A stretch of DNA of 13,081 nt from Dehalococcoidia bacterium (GCA_012271225.1 JAAXGS010000127.1:1-13081), one strand, 5' to 3'; shown: positions 4,817 through 13,081, counted from the first letter of the stretch. The notes: generated by a model not told the origin, from the sequence alone. Made by a program: numbers and translations.

Positions 4817-7800
4817 CTATGAGCCGGGGCGGCGGACTCCGAAGATGTAGATGGCTGCCCCGATAATCACGACTGCCGCGCCTGCGCCCACCAGCACAAT
4901 CGGGTTCAGGCCCTCAGTCACCGGAGGCTGCGGCGTCGGCGCGATCGTCGGTGTCGGCGCGATTGTGGGCGGCGGCGTTGGCGTCGCCGTCGCCTCCGGC
5001 GCGACCGTGGGCGTTGGCGTGACCGTTGGCCGCGGCGTCACCGTCGGGCGCGGGGTCGAGGTTGGACGCGGCGTGGCCGTCGCGGTTGGCGTGACCCGCG
5101 GCGTCGGTGACGGTGTTGGCGTCACGGACGGTGTCGCCGTTGGCGTGGCCGTCGCGGTTGGCGTCACTGTCGCGGTCACGGTGGCGGGCGCGACGGTTGG
5201 CCGCACAATGGGCGCCACCGTTGGCACCGGTGTGGGCACCTGCGTGGCCGTGGGCTCCGGCTTGGGTGTTGGCGCGGGGCGCGGCGTCGGCGGCGGCCCC
5301 GTTCTGCCGATGCCCTGGATGGACCACTCGCTCGTGCCCTCAGCGTTGGTGGCGCGCACCTGCACCTCGTACTGCACGCCGACATTCAGCCCGGTGATGA
5401 TCGTGGAGAGCGGATCCGGGACGAAGGTCATGCTTGTTGGCCACTCGGTCCAATCAGTGTTGCTGGAGCGGTACTGCACATCGTAGTCCGTGATCGGCGG
5501 GCCCGTATTGGCCGGCGCGCTCCACGTCACGAGCAGCTGCCTCTGGGCGAACTGCGTGACCAGTGGCGCAGCGGGCCTGGATGGGGGCTCATTGTTGTCG
5601 GTCACCGTGACCGTCACAGCGATGGACATATCGGGCCCCGCGTCCGGCATCATGTTCGCGTCACGCCCGTCGCTCACCTGGACGGTCACGTTGTAGACAT
5701 TGTCCGTGTCAGCATCCGTCGGCCTCTCGAAGTCCGGCGGGGTCCTGAACGTCAGGTCTCCCATGTCGTCGATGTCGAAGTCGCCTGCGTCAACGCCGCT
5801 CAGGGTCCAGATGAGCGGGTTCTCCAGTGTGTCGTCCTGCGTGTCCTCATCCGTGGCCGCATAGCGCGCCACAACCTCGGTTCCGTTCTCCGGGAAATCG
5901 TCCCGCGTCGCCGGCCCCGTCAGGACTGGATCCTCGTTCACGTCGATGACGGTGATCGTCACGGTGATGTGGTTGTCCACGACCGTGTCAGCAATGCCCT
6001 CCCGGTCCTTGCTGTCGCTGGCGCCCACCACAACGGTGTAGGTCACCCGTTCCTCGTAGTTCAGGGTGACTCCGGCAGCCACGGACAACTGGCCGGTGGA
6101 CGTATCGATGGCGAACGAGGCCGCGTCATCCCCGCTCAGGCTGTACGTCACGACGTCCATAGCAGGAGTGGCGGTATCGGCGTCAGTGGCCGTGATAGGG
6201 CCTCCGATGTTCTCACCGGGATCCGTGTTCTCATTCACGGTGCGGGTGGTCTCTGCGCCCTCATCGAATATCGGGACCGCGCGGTTGGCGGTGTCTCCGA
6301 ACGCCAGTATTGTGGCCGGCGTGATGGCGCTGAGGGTCTTGCCGGAGGCATGAGCATCCGTGTAGCTGGCGGTGACCCGCAGATAATTGTTCAGGTCGGC
6401 TGCCACCGGCGTGTATGTTGCCGCCGTCGCGCCGCTGATGTCTGTCCACGTTCCCGTGCTGCCGTCCCAATCGCTGGAGCTGGCCCACTGCCAGGTGACG
6501 GCCGTCACGCCGCCGTCCTCGTCCGTCAGGGTAACCGTCAACTCCTCTGACACCTCGTAGATCTGCGCTGCCGGGAATTCCAGCGTTCCCGCCTCATCAA
6601 GGTTGCTCACGGTGATGGTCACGTTTATCGTGTCGTCCACCGTGTCATCCGGGGCTCTGTCAGCGGCAAGCCCGTCATGGACGGTGATCCTCATCAGGTA
6701 GACGTTGTCTCCGTCAGCGTCGCCGGGGGCCTCGTAGTTCAGAGGCTCCTTCGTCTGCAGCTGGCCGGTGGCGGCGTCAATGGCGAAGGTCGTGAAGTCC
6801 CCGCTGGGGGGTTCGGTGTCGATCAGGGCGTAGGTCAGCGGGGGATCCCACGGGTTCGATATGGAGTTCATGGCCGCGACGGGAGCGCCGATGTTCTCAC
6901 CGGTGGCCGTGTTCTCATCCACGTCGCGCGCGCCCGTCTCCGCAGCCGGGAATTCCGGGGGGATCCAGTCCGGCGGCGCGGGGACCGCGGTGGTCGTGAC
7001 AGCCTCCCCGCTCTGGCCCGCAGCGAACCCGTCGCCATACATCACCGTGACGCGCAGATACTTGCCGACGTCCTCCGGTGAGACCGGCGTGTATCTAATA
7101 TTCGTCGCGCCGGTGATGGCGCTCCAGGGGCCCGTGGCGGAGTCGCCCCGGTGCCACTGCCACATGATCGTGCCCGGGATGACCCCGTCGTCGTCCAACA
7201 CGCCGGCTACCAGTGGGACATCGACTCTCGGCGTGTCACTGCCCTGCATCTGCACGATGCCCGGTTCCTCCACGTTGGTGACCGTAATGGTTACAGCAGT
7301 GCCAGCGCTCAACTGGCCGGCGTCCGTGACCGCGATCGTTACCCGATAGGTATTGTCCGTGTCCGCGTCCGCGGGCGACTCAAAGTTCGGGGAGTTCAGG
7401 AACGTCAGCGCCCCGGCGGCACTGATCGCAAAGTGGCCGGAGTCAGTCCCGGCCACGCTCCAGGTGAGCGTGTCATTCTCCGGATCCTCGGCAACATAGG
7501 TTGCCACAGGGTTTGTGTCGTTCTCCAGGTAGTTCACCGTGGTTGGGCCTGACGTAATGATCGGAGCCTCATTCACATCGATGACCGTGACGATCACGTT
7601 AAGTGTGCCGGTGAGGCCGCCTGAAGGGGCGTCGGAGACCTGAATCTGTACGTTATAGACATTGTCCTTACCGCCGTCCCGGGGATCCTCGAAGTCAAAG
7701 CCCTGGGGCACGATATCCGCCAGATGCAGCTGCTCTTCGCCTGGACGGGTGACAATCCGGAAGTATTGGGCGTCAACACCCCCCAGCGTCCACGTGAGAT

Positions 7801-10800
7801 CAGCGCCTTCCGGATCAGTGGCGTTATATCTCCCCACCAAAGTTCCGGTGTTCTCAGGCAGGTCTATCATATCCGGGCCCGTCACCGCCGGGGGCTCATC
7901 CACGTCGGTGACGTTCACGGTCACCGCTAGCGAGTCGCCGAGACCTCCGGCGTCACTGACTCTGACCGTCACGTTATAGATACTGTCCTGGTTTACGTCC
8001 AGGGGAAACTCATAGTCCGGGATATCCCCCGCCCTGAACGTGAGGACGCCGGTGGCGGGGTCGATGCTTAAGCCGTAGATGTCAGTCCCGGCCAGCGACC
8101 AGGTGAGCGTGTCTCCCGCGTCCTGATCCTCGGCTGTGTAGGTTCCCATAGGGGTTGTGCCGTTCTCCGGGTAGTCCACCGTCGTCGGGCCTGCCGTAAT
8201 CGATGGCGCCTCATTCACGTTGGTGATCCTGATGGCCAGGTTACGTGTGGCGGCGAGGCCGCCGGACGGGAGGTCGGAGGCCTGAACCGTCACCTGATAG
8301 ACGTTATCCCCGTTGGCGTCCACTGGCGCGTCGAAGTCGAGGCCCTGGCTGTCCGCCGTTTCCAGGGTTACTGTAGTGGTGACGGCTGACGTCACTACCG
8401 TGAAGTGTCTGCCGTCAGCGCCGAGCACGGTCCACGTGATCGTTGCGCCCTCCGGATCGGTGGCGCCAAAGGGCACCACTGAATCTCTGTTCTCAGCCAT
8501 GGATATTTCAATTAAGGGTATCGCAGGTAGGCCGCTTATCACCGGAGCCTCATCCACGTTGATGACGGTCACAGTCACGGCGTACGGGTCGCTTGTGTTG
8601 CCGGCGTCATCGCCGGCCTCAACCGTCACCTCATAGACGTTGTTCGTGTCCGCGTCCGCGGGCGACTCGAAGTCCGGGGGCGTCGCGAACCTCAGGACTC
8701 CTGAGTTGTCGATTCTGAAGGCGGCGGCGTCGGTCCCGCTCACCCGCCAGGTGAGCGTGTCGTTCTCCGGATCGGTGGCGGCATAGGTTCCCACAGGGGC
8801 CGTGCTGTTCTCCGCGTAGTTGTCCACCGCCGTTGGCCCCGACGTAACCGTTGGCGGATCATTCACCTCGGTGACCCTGACGGACACGTTCAGGAGGGCT
8901 GCGAGGCTGCCGTCGGAGACCTCTATCGTCACCGCGTAGGTATTCATTCCATCGCTGTCCGTGGGATTGTCCCAGTCCGGGGGCGTGTTGAACCGCAACT
9001 CCCCCGTTCCCCGTATGGTCAGGGCGTCCATGTCATTGCCCGTCAGTGTCCACGTGAGCGTGTCGCCCTCCGGATCGACGACGGTGAAGGTTGTCACCGG
9101 CTCCGTTCCGTTCTCCCGGTAGGTCAGCATGTATGGGTCATCCAGGGCCGGCGTGAACCTGGGGCGCTCATTCACGTTGGTGACCGTCACGCGCACGTTG
9201 AGCCTGGTGTCGATGGCGGCGTCCGGGTCCGGGTCGCCCAGCGGGCCCACGCCGTCGCTGGCCTGAATCGTCACCTCATAGACGCCGTCCCCGTTCGCGT
9301 CCGCGCGGGTCTCATAGTCCGGGGGATTGTTGAACGTCAGGACGCCGGTTGCGGCGGCGAAGTTGAAGAGGCCGGCGTCAGCCCCGCCGATGCTCAATGT
9401 GACCGTGTCGCCCTCCGGATCCGTGGCGGTGTACGTTGCCACGTCGACCGAGCTGTTCTCCGCATAATTGACGGCCGCATTGCCGCTGATCACCGGTTTG
9501 GCATTGATCATCGAGGCCGGATGGATGGTATCGAAGGCGTATTCAAGCGACTTCGCGCCGAAGGTGTCCGTGTACCAGACGGTCACGCGCAGTGGTCTGC
9601 CCTCAAACCGTTCTTCAGGCGTGTACGTCGGCCCCTGCTGCACGACGGGGCATGAGTTGTCGGCCCTCGGAGAGCACCATGACCAGCTGATGAGGTCCGT
9701 CACCGGGGCGCCACCCGCGCCGTCCGTCTTCGCAAGGGGATCATCGTCCACCAGGGTGGCCGTGATCGGCAGGCTGACGACTGCAATCTCCGGCGAGAGG
9801 GAGATGCTGCCGGGGTCATTGCGGTTAACCACCTCAATCGTCACGGGGATGGAGGCGTCAATCACGGTGTCCGCCGCGCTGCGGTCATCGTTCATCGCGT
9901 CGCTGGCGTTCACCGTGACGCTGAACGTGTTCTTCGCCGCCTCATAGTTGAAGGTGGAGGCGGGGGACGCGGTTGTGATCTCTCCGGTTGCCGAATCGAT
10001 GGCGAAGTGGGCCGCGTCGGTTCCGGTGAGGGTGTAGGTCAGCGTGTCCAGATCGGGGTCGCTGGCCGTGACGGGCCCGCCCAACACGGTCGTGCCCGAC
10101 GCCGAGTTCTCCCAGAGCCGGCGGGCGGCGGATGCGCCGTCATCAAAGATCGCGGCATAGTTGATGACGACGTTGCCAACCGGCCCGATGAGCTTCCGGA
10201 TGACCTTGGTGTTGGGAACCTCCGTCTCCGTGACGACGGTCTCCGTCTCAAAGACGAAGGTCTTGTAGCCGTCAATCTCATCACAGAACGTCTGCTCGAC
10301 ATAGAAATCGTCCGTGATGTATTCACAGATGTCCGCCTTTTCCAGGTTGCCATCGGCCTTCACCCTGGATGACTGTTTGATGACCAGCGAGGAGTCGTCC
10401 TGCGCCGCGGTGCTCTCAATGTACGGCAGGGGGTCCGTCTTGATGTTCGTATCGCTCGACCTGGCCCGCCTTTGGGCGATCAGGGGTGTGCCGTCCGGGT
10501 TATAGCGGAGCTCGCCCTCAAATATGAAGATGTGATTTCCGTCCGCGTCATACGACTTCTCATTCGGGTAGCCCCGCGCCGCCGCATGGTGGGGGATGGG
10601 GTCAGTGCACGCATCGTCGGAGTAGATCAACCAGTGTTGGCCGCCTGCCACCAGGCCGGTAATTCGGTCATAATTCGCAGAAACGCTTTCGCACGTGGTG
10701 TTCGGCACCTTTCCTCCACCGGCGCTAGGCGACCAGTGCCTGTGCGCCCACAGGTTGTCGAAATCCAGGTAGTACGGCGGGGGCCATGGCTGATGCGCAG

Positions 10801-12514
10801 CCAGCGGAGTGCCGTCCGTGTCATACATGAGCTCCCCGCCGACGGGCGATGTCACGTCGATCAACTCTGTTGAGGTGTTCCACACATACCGTGTTTCCCC
10901 GGCGTCAAGGGTGGCCATAACGTCCTGGACGGACGTGGTGTAGTCCATCCGGGTGGCGTGCTTGTCGACGTACTCAACGCGGGCGATCAGATAATCGCCG
11001 TCCGCCACATCATCGGTTGCCAGCGGCGTATAGGTCTCCGTGTTCGCGTTCGGGATGTCCTCCCACACGCCATGGTTGTAGCCGTGCCACGGAGCGCGCA
11101 GCCAGGCCAGGTAGTTGAACCGCACCGGCCGTTCCCATTGCCATGACCCGGCCTCGACGAGGGTTCCGTCCGCCTCCTGCACGTCCTCTTCCGTCAGGGT
11201 GGCGGTGATCGCTTGACTAAAGTCCGGATAGTTTCGATCAAAGGTCACGACGCCGCGCTCATCCCTCTCCGAGACGGTCATGGTGACGTTCAGGGTGTCG
11301 CTCAGCGTGCTGACGGCGTTGCTCGTCGCGGTGACGGTGAACGAGTACCCGGTCGTCGGGGTGTAATCCGGTCTGACGTCCGCGTCCAGTTTGGCGTTCG
11401 CGTCCGCGAGCGTCAGTTCGCCGGTGGATGAGTCGAGGTTAAACGTGTCCATGTCTGTGCCGCTCAGCGACCATGCGACGTTTGAGACGCTGGATGTGAA
11501 TTGCCGCAGGACGCCGGTGTTGGTTTCCGGCGTGATCCAGTTCAGGGGATGAGGATCCTCAATGAACGGCTTCGAGTGCAGCTCGATCGTATGGGAGGTA
11601 TTATTCGACCAGGTGCGCTTTGTCTGCCAGGTGAACCGCACTGCGGTCTCACTGAACTGCTGGATCGACCCCACGTCATTGGTGGAAAAGACCTGGAATT
11701 CCGCGCCGCCGCCGCTTCTCGTCATCGCCACATCAAAGAAATCGGACATGAGGCCGCCCGCGGACAACTCAGAGTCAGGCACGGTTTGGTGGTACTCGTC
11801 CCTGGCCTCAGCCACTTGAGCGGGGGTGGAGAAGCTCTTGGGGAACGACTCTCCCGGACCAAGCGCGGGGAGATTTGTGAAGCCGTCCAACTCCAGTTCA
11901 ACGGCCTTTGGCGCGCCCGAAGAAGGGTCGCGGGAGAGTCGGATCCAGGACATCCGCGTGATGACGTACGTGTTGCCGCTGGGCGTTATGAGCGTCTGAC
12001 CGGGGCCAAACGTGACCCCGGTCGTGCTTCCGTCTGTGTCGTAGGTGATGACTCTGTCACTGGCGCCGCCCGTCAGCGTGCCGCAGAAAAACGCGCCGCT
12101 GTCGCACGTCTGCACCACGTTGATTGTCAGCGGGTAATCGGTAGATACTTTTGTGCCGCCCTGAGGACCACTGATCACCACAAGGGTAACAGAATAGGAC
12201 GCCTTTGTGTCTATATCGAGGGTGACGCCGGCTTTCAGGCTGAGTTGACCACCCGCCTGCATATTAATGGTGAACGATCCCACGTCCGCGCCGCCTAACG
12301 AGTACTGGATCGGATGGTTTTCAGGATCAGTGGCGGTGAACTCAGGGCCAAAGGCGGCGCCGGCCGCCGTGCTCTCCGGCAGGCCGATGACGGTGGGGGC
12401 GCCTGGGGGTAAGACGGCCGGGTTGTCAGCCTGCGCGGACGCCAGGCCGCCGGACGCAAGCCCGACGGCAACGGATATCAGAGCAGCAGTGAGCAGGAGG
12501 CGCAGGTGTTTCAT
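4817..12514 (-). CDS. Giant cadherin/Ig-like repeat surface protein with Pro/Thr stalk and C-terminal anchor
   Basis: About 2565 residues, probably a cell-surface adhesin or matrix protein. Approximate layout: signal peptide 1-29 (MKHLRLLLTAALI...ASAQA); cadherin-like module 30-133; unassigned 134-318; cadherin-like 319-415; Ig-like 416-528; unassigned Cys-containing region 529-790; cadherin-like 790-900; Ig-like 900-1001; seven cadherin-like modules 1002-1751; Ig-like 1751-1845; cadherin-like 1845-1975; Ig-like 1975-2071; two cadherin-like 2072-2308; fibronectin-III-like 2309-2406; Pro/Thr stalk 2407-2531; membrane helix about 2537-2558; tail VRRPGS. Cadherin-like modules repeat ATDPEGDTLTW, DADTDNVYxVTVxxSD and VTVxxVNExP, whose acidic residues suggest calcium binding. 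Ig-like modules share WxW...YTPV...YLRVTVxYxD. No LPXTG motif is present. ATG 12514 is chosen over GTG 12520 because GAGGG lies eight bases upstream of it. Ligand unknown. Confidence 0.92.
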   Translation of the reverse strand: MKHLRLLLTAALISVAVGLASGGLASAQADNPAVLPPGAPTVIGLPESTAAGAAFGPEFTATDPENHPIQYSLGGADVGSFTINMQAGGQLSLKAGVTLDIDTKASYSVTLVVISGPQGGTKVSTDYPLTINVVQTCDSGAFFCGTLTGGASDRVITYDTDGSTTGVTFGPGQTLITPSGNTYVITRMSWIRLSRDPSSGAPKAVELELDGFTNLPALGPGESFPKSFSTPAQVAEARDEYHQTVPDSELSAGGLMSDFFDVAMTRSGGGAEFQVFSTNDVGSIQQFSETAVRFTWQTKRTWSNNTSHTIELHSKPFIEDPHPLNWITPETNTGVLRQFTSSVSNVAWSLSGTDMDTFNLDSSTGELTLADANAKLDADVRPDYTPTTGYSFTVTATSNAVSTLSDTLNVTMTVSERDERGVVTFDRNYPDFSQAITATLTEEDVQEADGTLVEAGSWQWERPVRFNYLAWLRAPWHGYNHGVWEDIPNANTETYTPLATDDVADGDYLIARVEYVDKHATRMDYTTSVQDVMATLDAGETRYVWNTSTELIDVTSPVGGELMYDTDGTPLAAHQPWPPPYYLDFDNLWAHRHWSPSAGGGKVPNTTCESVSANYDRITGLVAGGQHWLIYSDDACTDPIPHHAAARGYPNEKSYDADGNHIFIFEGELRYNPDGTPLIAQRRARSSDTNIKTDPLPYIESTAAQDDSSLVIKQSSRVKADGNLEKADICEYITDDFYVEQTFCDEIDGYKTFVFETETVVTETEVPNTKVIRKLIGPVGNVVINYAAIFDDGASAARRLWENSASGTTVLGGPVTASDPDLDTLTYTLTGTDAAHFAIDSATGEITTASPASTFNYEAAKNTFSVTVNASDAMNDDRSAADTVIDASIPVTIEVVNRNDPGSISLSPEIAVVSLPITATLVDDDPLAKTDGAGGAPVTDLISWSWCSPRADNSCPVVQQGPTYTPEERFEGRPLRVTVWYTDTFGAKSLEYAFDTIHPASMINAKPVISGNAAVNYAENSSVDVATYTATDPEGDTVTLSIGGADAGLFNFAAATGVLTFNNPPDYETRADANGDGVYEVTIQASDGVGPLGDPDPDAAIDTRLNVRVTVTNVNERPRFTPALDDPYMLTYRENGTEPVTTFTVVDPEGDTLTWTLTGNDMDALTIRGTGELRFNTPPDWDNPTDSDGMNTYAVTIEVSDGSLAALLNVSVRVTEVNDPPTVTSGPTAVDNYAENSTAPVGTYAATDPENDTLTWRVSGTDAAAFRIDNSGVLRFATPPDFESPADADTNNVYEVTVEAGDDAGNTSDPYAVTVTVINVDEAPVISGLPAIPLIEISMAENRDSVVPFGATDPEGATITWTVLGADGRHFTVVTSAVTTTVTLETADSQGLDFDAPVDANGDNVYQVTVQASDLPSGGLAATRNLAIRITNVNEAPSITAGPTTVDYPENGTTPMGTYTAEDQDAGDTLTWSLAGTDIYGLSIDPATGVLTFRAGDIPDYEFPLDVNQDSIYNVTVRVSDAGGLGDSLAVTVNVTDVDEPPAVTGPDMIDLPENTGTLVGRYNATDPEGADLTWTLGGVDAQYFRIVTRPGEEQLHLADIVPQGFDFEDPRDGGKDNVYNVQIQVSDAPSGGLTGTLNVIVTVIDVNEAPIITSGPTTVNYLENDTNPVATYVAEDPENDTLTWSVAGTDSGHFAISAAGALTFLNSPNFESPADADTDNTYRVTIAVTDAGQLSAGTAVTITVTNVEEPGIVQMQGSDTPRVDVPLVAGVLDDDGVIPGTIMWQWHRGDSATGPWSAITGATNIRYTPVSPEDVGKYLRVTVMYGDGFAAGQSGEAVTTTAVPAPPDWIPPEFPAAETGARDVDENTATGENIGAPVAAMNSISNPWDPPLTYALIDTEPPSGDFTTFAIDAATGQLQTKEPLNYEAPGDADGDNVYLMRITVHDGLAADRAPDDTVDDTINVTITVSNLDEAGTLEFPAAQIYEVSEELTVTLTDEDGGVTAVTWQWASSSDWDGSTGTWTDISGATAATYTPVAADLNNYLRVTASYTDAHASGKTLSAITPATILAFGDTANRAVPIFDEGAETTRTVNENTDPGENIGGPITATDADTATPAMDVVTYSLSGDDAASFAIDTSTGQLSVAAGVTLNYEERVTYTVVVGASDSKDREGIADTVVDNHITVTITVIDVNEDPVLTGPATRDDFPENGTEVVARYAATDEDTQDDTLENPLIWTLSGVDAGDFDIDDMGDLTFRTPPDFERPTDADTDNVYNVTVQVSDGRDANMMPDAGPDMSIAVTVTVTDNNEPPSRPAAPLVTQFAQRQLLVTWSAPANTGPPITDYDVQYRSSNTDWTEWPTSMTFVPDPLSTIITGLNVGVQYEVQVRATNAEGTSEWSIQGIGRTGPPPTPRPAPTPKPEPTATQVPTPVPTVAPIVRPTVAPATVTATVTPTATATPTATPSVTPTPSPTPRVTPTATATPRPTSTPRPTVTPRPTVTPTPTVAPEATATPTPPPTIAPTPTIAPTPQPPVTEGLNPIVLVGAGAAVVIIGAAIYIFGVRRPGS
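4921..5296 (-). repeat. Low-complexity Pro/Thr-coding repeat tract
   Basis: This part of the giant gene encodes about 125 residues almost entirely of Pro, Thr, Ala and Val in PTPTPT, TATATP and TPRPT units. It would form an extended stalk between the last folded domain and the membrane helix. At DNA level it reads as short GTTGGCGT/GCGGCGT-like units on the plus strand, so length changes by slippage or recombination, and assembly errors, are both plausible here. Confidence 0.85.
5590..9510 (-). repeat. Array of about 100-residue cadherin-like coding repeats
   Basis: About nine cadherin-like modules and two Ig-like modules lie here in tandem, with period about 300-390 bases. Neighbouring copies share long near-identical DNA. 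For example, the stretches around 7463-7535 and 8753-8825 are closely similar, and a 24-base string at 7358-7381 recurs at 8645-8668. This points to growth by duplication and unequal recombination within the gene. Confidence 0.7.
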
Positions 12515-12522
12515 TGGCACTA

Positions 12523-12527
12523 CCCTC
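12523..12527 (-). promoter_or_regulatory. Ribosome binding site deciding the giant-gene start
   Basis: The minus strand reads GAGGG here, eight bases before ATG 12514 but only two before the alternative GTG at 12520. The ATG start also gives a better signal peptide (Met-Lys-His). Confidence 0.6.
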
Positions 12528-12555
12528 TTCTTCGATGGATCACGTTAAGAAATTC

Positions 12556-12567
12556 GGGGGGGGGGGG
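12556..12567. repeat. Run of 12 G (poly-C in the sense of the giant gene)
   Basis: An uninterrupted run of twelve G on the plus strand lies 41 bases upstream of the giant gene's ATG. An in-frame TAA (12545-12547) separates it from the coding sequence, so changes in its length cannot shift the reading frame. They could alter promoter spacing or the mRNA leader. Confidence 0.9.
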
Positions 12568-12618
12568 TAGTAGACATAAACGCCCGTTCAGTCGATGACG
12601 CCGGTTGCCAAAGTTCAT

Positions 12619-12631
12619 ACACATTCTGTGT
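12619..12631. repeat. Small palindrome in the giant-gene leader
   Basis: ACACA (12619-12623) and TGTGT (12627-12631) flank TTC. It could be a regulator half-site pair, but 5-bp arms are common by chance. Confidence 0.2.
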
Positions 12632-12732
12632 CACCCCAGCCACAATTGTTCTCCGTCTCGTGCCTCAAGCATTCCCCGTATTCGCTGTGAGGATGAGTGC
12701 GGACGCCTGGACTGCGTTTCTCCGCGCGTCCT

Positions 12733-12761
12733 ATCATAGCACGATTTGCCCGCTGTGTCGC
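12733..12761 (-). promoter_or_regulatory. Sigma-70-type extended -10 promoter for the giant gene
   Basis: On the minus strand GCGACA (complement of 12756-12761) is followed after 17 bases by TATGAT (complement of 12733-12738). TATGAT matches the -10 consensus at five of six positions and is preceded by TGC, an extended -10. Transcription would begin near 12726, giving a leader of about 210 bases that includes the poly-C tract. A second promoter nearer the gene cannot be excluded. Confidence 0.5.
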
Positions 12762-12785
12762 AAGAGCCGCTCCGCGCGCCGCCGT

Positions 12786-13081
12786 TTAGTTGGTGTAGCA
12801 GGCGTCCGTGAGGGTGAGCAGCCATCCCTGCCATGCCTCCAGCGATTGTGTGCGGCGGGCGCTCAGGTAGTTGGCCTCCGCGCCCGCGGCCATGTCCTCC
12901 GCCTCCGCCGCGGTGATGTCCATCCGCTGCGCCAGCGCGGCCACGGCCTCCGCGCGGCGGGCGACGTTCTCCGCCTCCGCCGCCGCGACGCCGTCCGCGA
13001 TGGCCGTCTCAACCGTCGGCTTCGCCGCCTTCACCGCCTCGATCTCCGGGGGAATCGCCGCCAGCCGCTCATTGCTCCGGA
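12786..13081 (-). CDS. Partial protein of unknown function, Ala/Glu-rich C-terminus
   Basis: The frame is open from the window edge to a TAA at 12786-12788, so only the last 98 or so residues are seen and the start lies beyond 13081. A GTG at 13034 is in frame, but the frame continues upstream of it (RSNERLAAIPPEIEA), so it is probably internal. The visible part is mostly helical and rich in Ala and Glu (AAAEAENVARRAEAVAALAQR, ITAAEAEDMAAGAEANYLSARR), suggesting a coiled coil or helical bundle. It ends SLEAWQGWLLTLTDACYTN. I do not recognise the family. It is on the same strand as the giant gene, but the likely promoter at 12733-12761 lies between them, so they need not be co-transcribed. No ribosome binding site can be judged. 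Confidence 0.6.
   Translation of the reverse strand, partial: RSNERLAAIPPEIEAVKAAKPTVETAIADGVAAAEAENVARRAEAVAALAQRMDITAAEAEDMAAGAEANYLSARRTQSLEAWQGWLLTLTDACYTN

Noticed and set aside
4851..5486. Plus-strand open frame rich in Gly-Val repeats
   Set aside because: It is the antisense reading of the Pro/Thr stalk of the giant gene. The absence of stops follows from the low-complexity GC-rich DNA.
11501..12298. Plus-strand open frame of 265 codons
   Set aside because: It lies wholly opposite the N-terminal coding part of the giant gene, has no ribosome binding site and shows no domain; it is a GC-driven shadow frame.
12631..12834. Minus-strand open frame of 67 codons between the partial gene and the giant gene
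   Set aside because: It overlaps the end of the partial gene and contains the likely promoter at 12733-12761. The peptide has no recognisable features.

Overview
The window suggests a GC-rich bacterium, most likely a member of the Chloroflexota (Dehalococcoidia/SAR202-like). The grounds are indirect. There is a giant secreted protein with cadherin-like repeats, a Pro/Thr-rich stalk and one C-terminal membrane anchor but no LPXTG sorting motif. There are also dispersed palindromic repeats of the 'ATTCCCGC...GCGGGAAT' type and a GC-rich coding style. No marker gene is present, so this assignment is an inference.

Layout. Positions 1-1074 hold no convincing gene. The first 600 bases are a cluster of palindromic repeats in which a simple hairpin occurs once intact and twice split by an inserted second hairpin, each followed by a G-run tract. 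Then come a single-domain rhodanese (1075-1470, +) and, convergent to it, a YCII/DGPF-domain protein (1594-2016, -). Divergent from that is a two-gene unit (2271-3826, +): a PLP-dependent decarboxylase of the histidine/serine decarboxylase family and a tandem-ACT-domain protein. A Phd/VapB-VapC type II toxin-antitoxin operon follows (3980-4635, +), its genes overlapping by four bases. A perfect 16-bp-stem hairpin lies between vapC and the convergent giant gene.

The right-hand 60% of the window is one minus-strand gene (4817-12514) for a surface protein of about 2565 residues. It has a signal peptide, a mosaic of roughly thirteen cadherin-like and four Ig-like modules, an unassigned cysteine-containing region, one fibronectin-III-like domain, a Pro/Thr stalk, a membrane helix and a short basic tail. 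Its leader holds a run of 12 G on the plus strand (poly-C in the gene's sense) and, further upstream, a good extended -10 promoter. The window ends inside a minus-strand gene of unknown function (stop at 12786).

Functional reading. The decarboxylase and ACT protein look like one unit in which an amino-acid sensor accompanies an amino-acid decarboxylase. The giant protein is probably an adhesin or cell-surface matrix protein, possibly subject to length variation at its poly-C tract. The remaining genes look like ordinary accessory genes with no evident link to one another.
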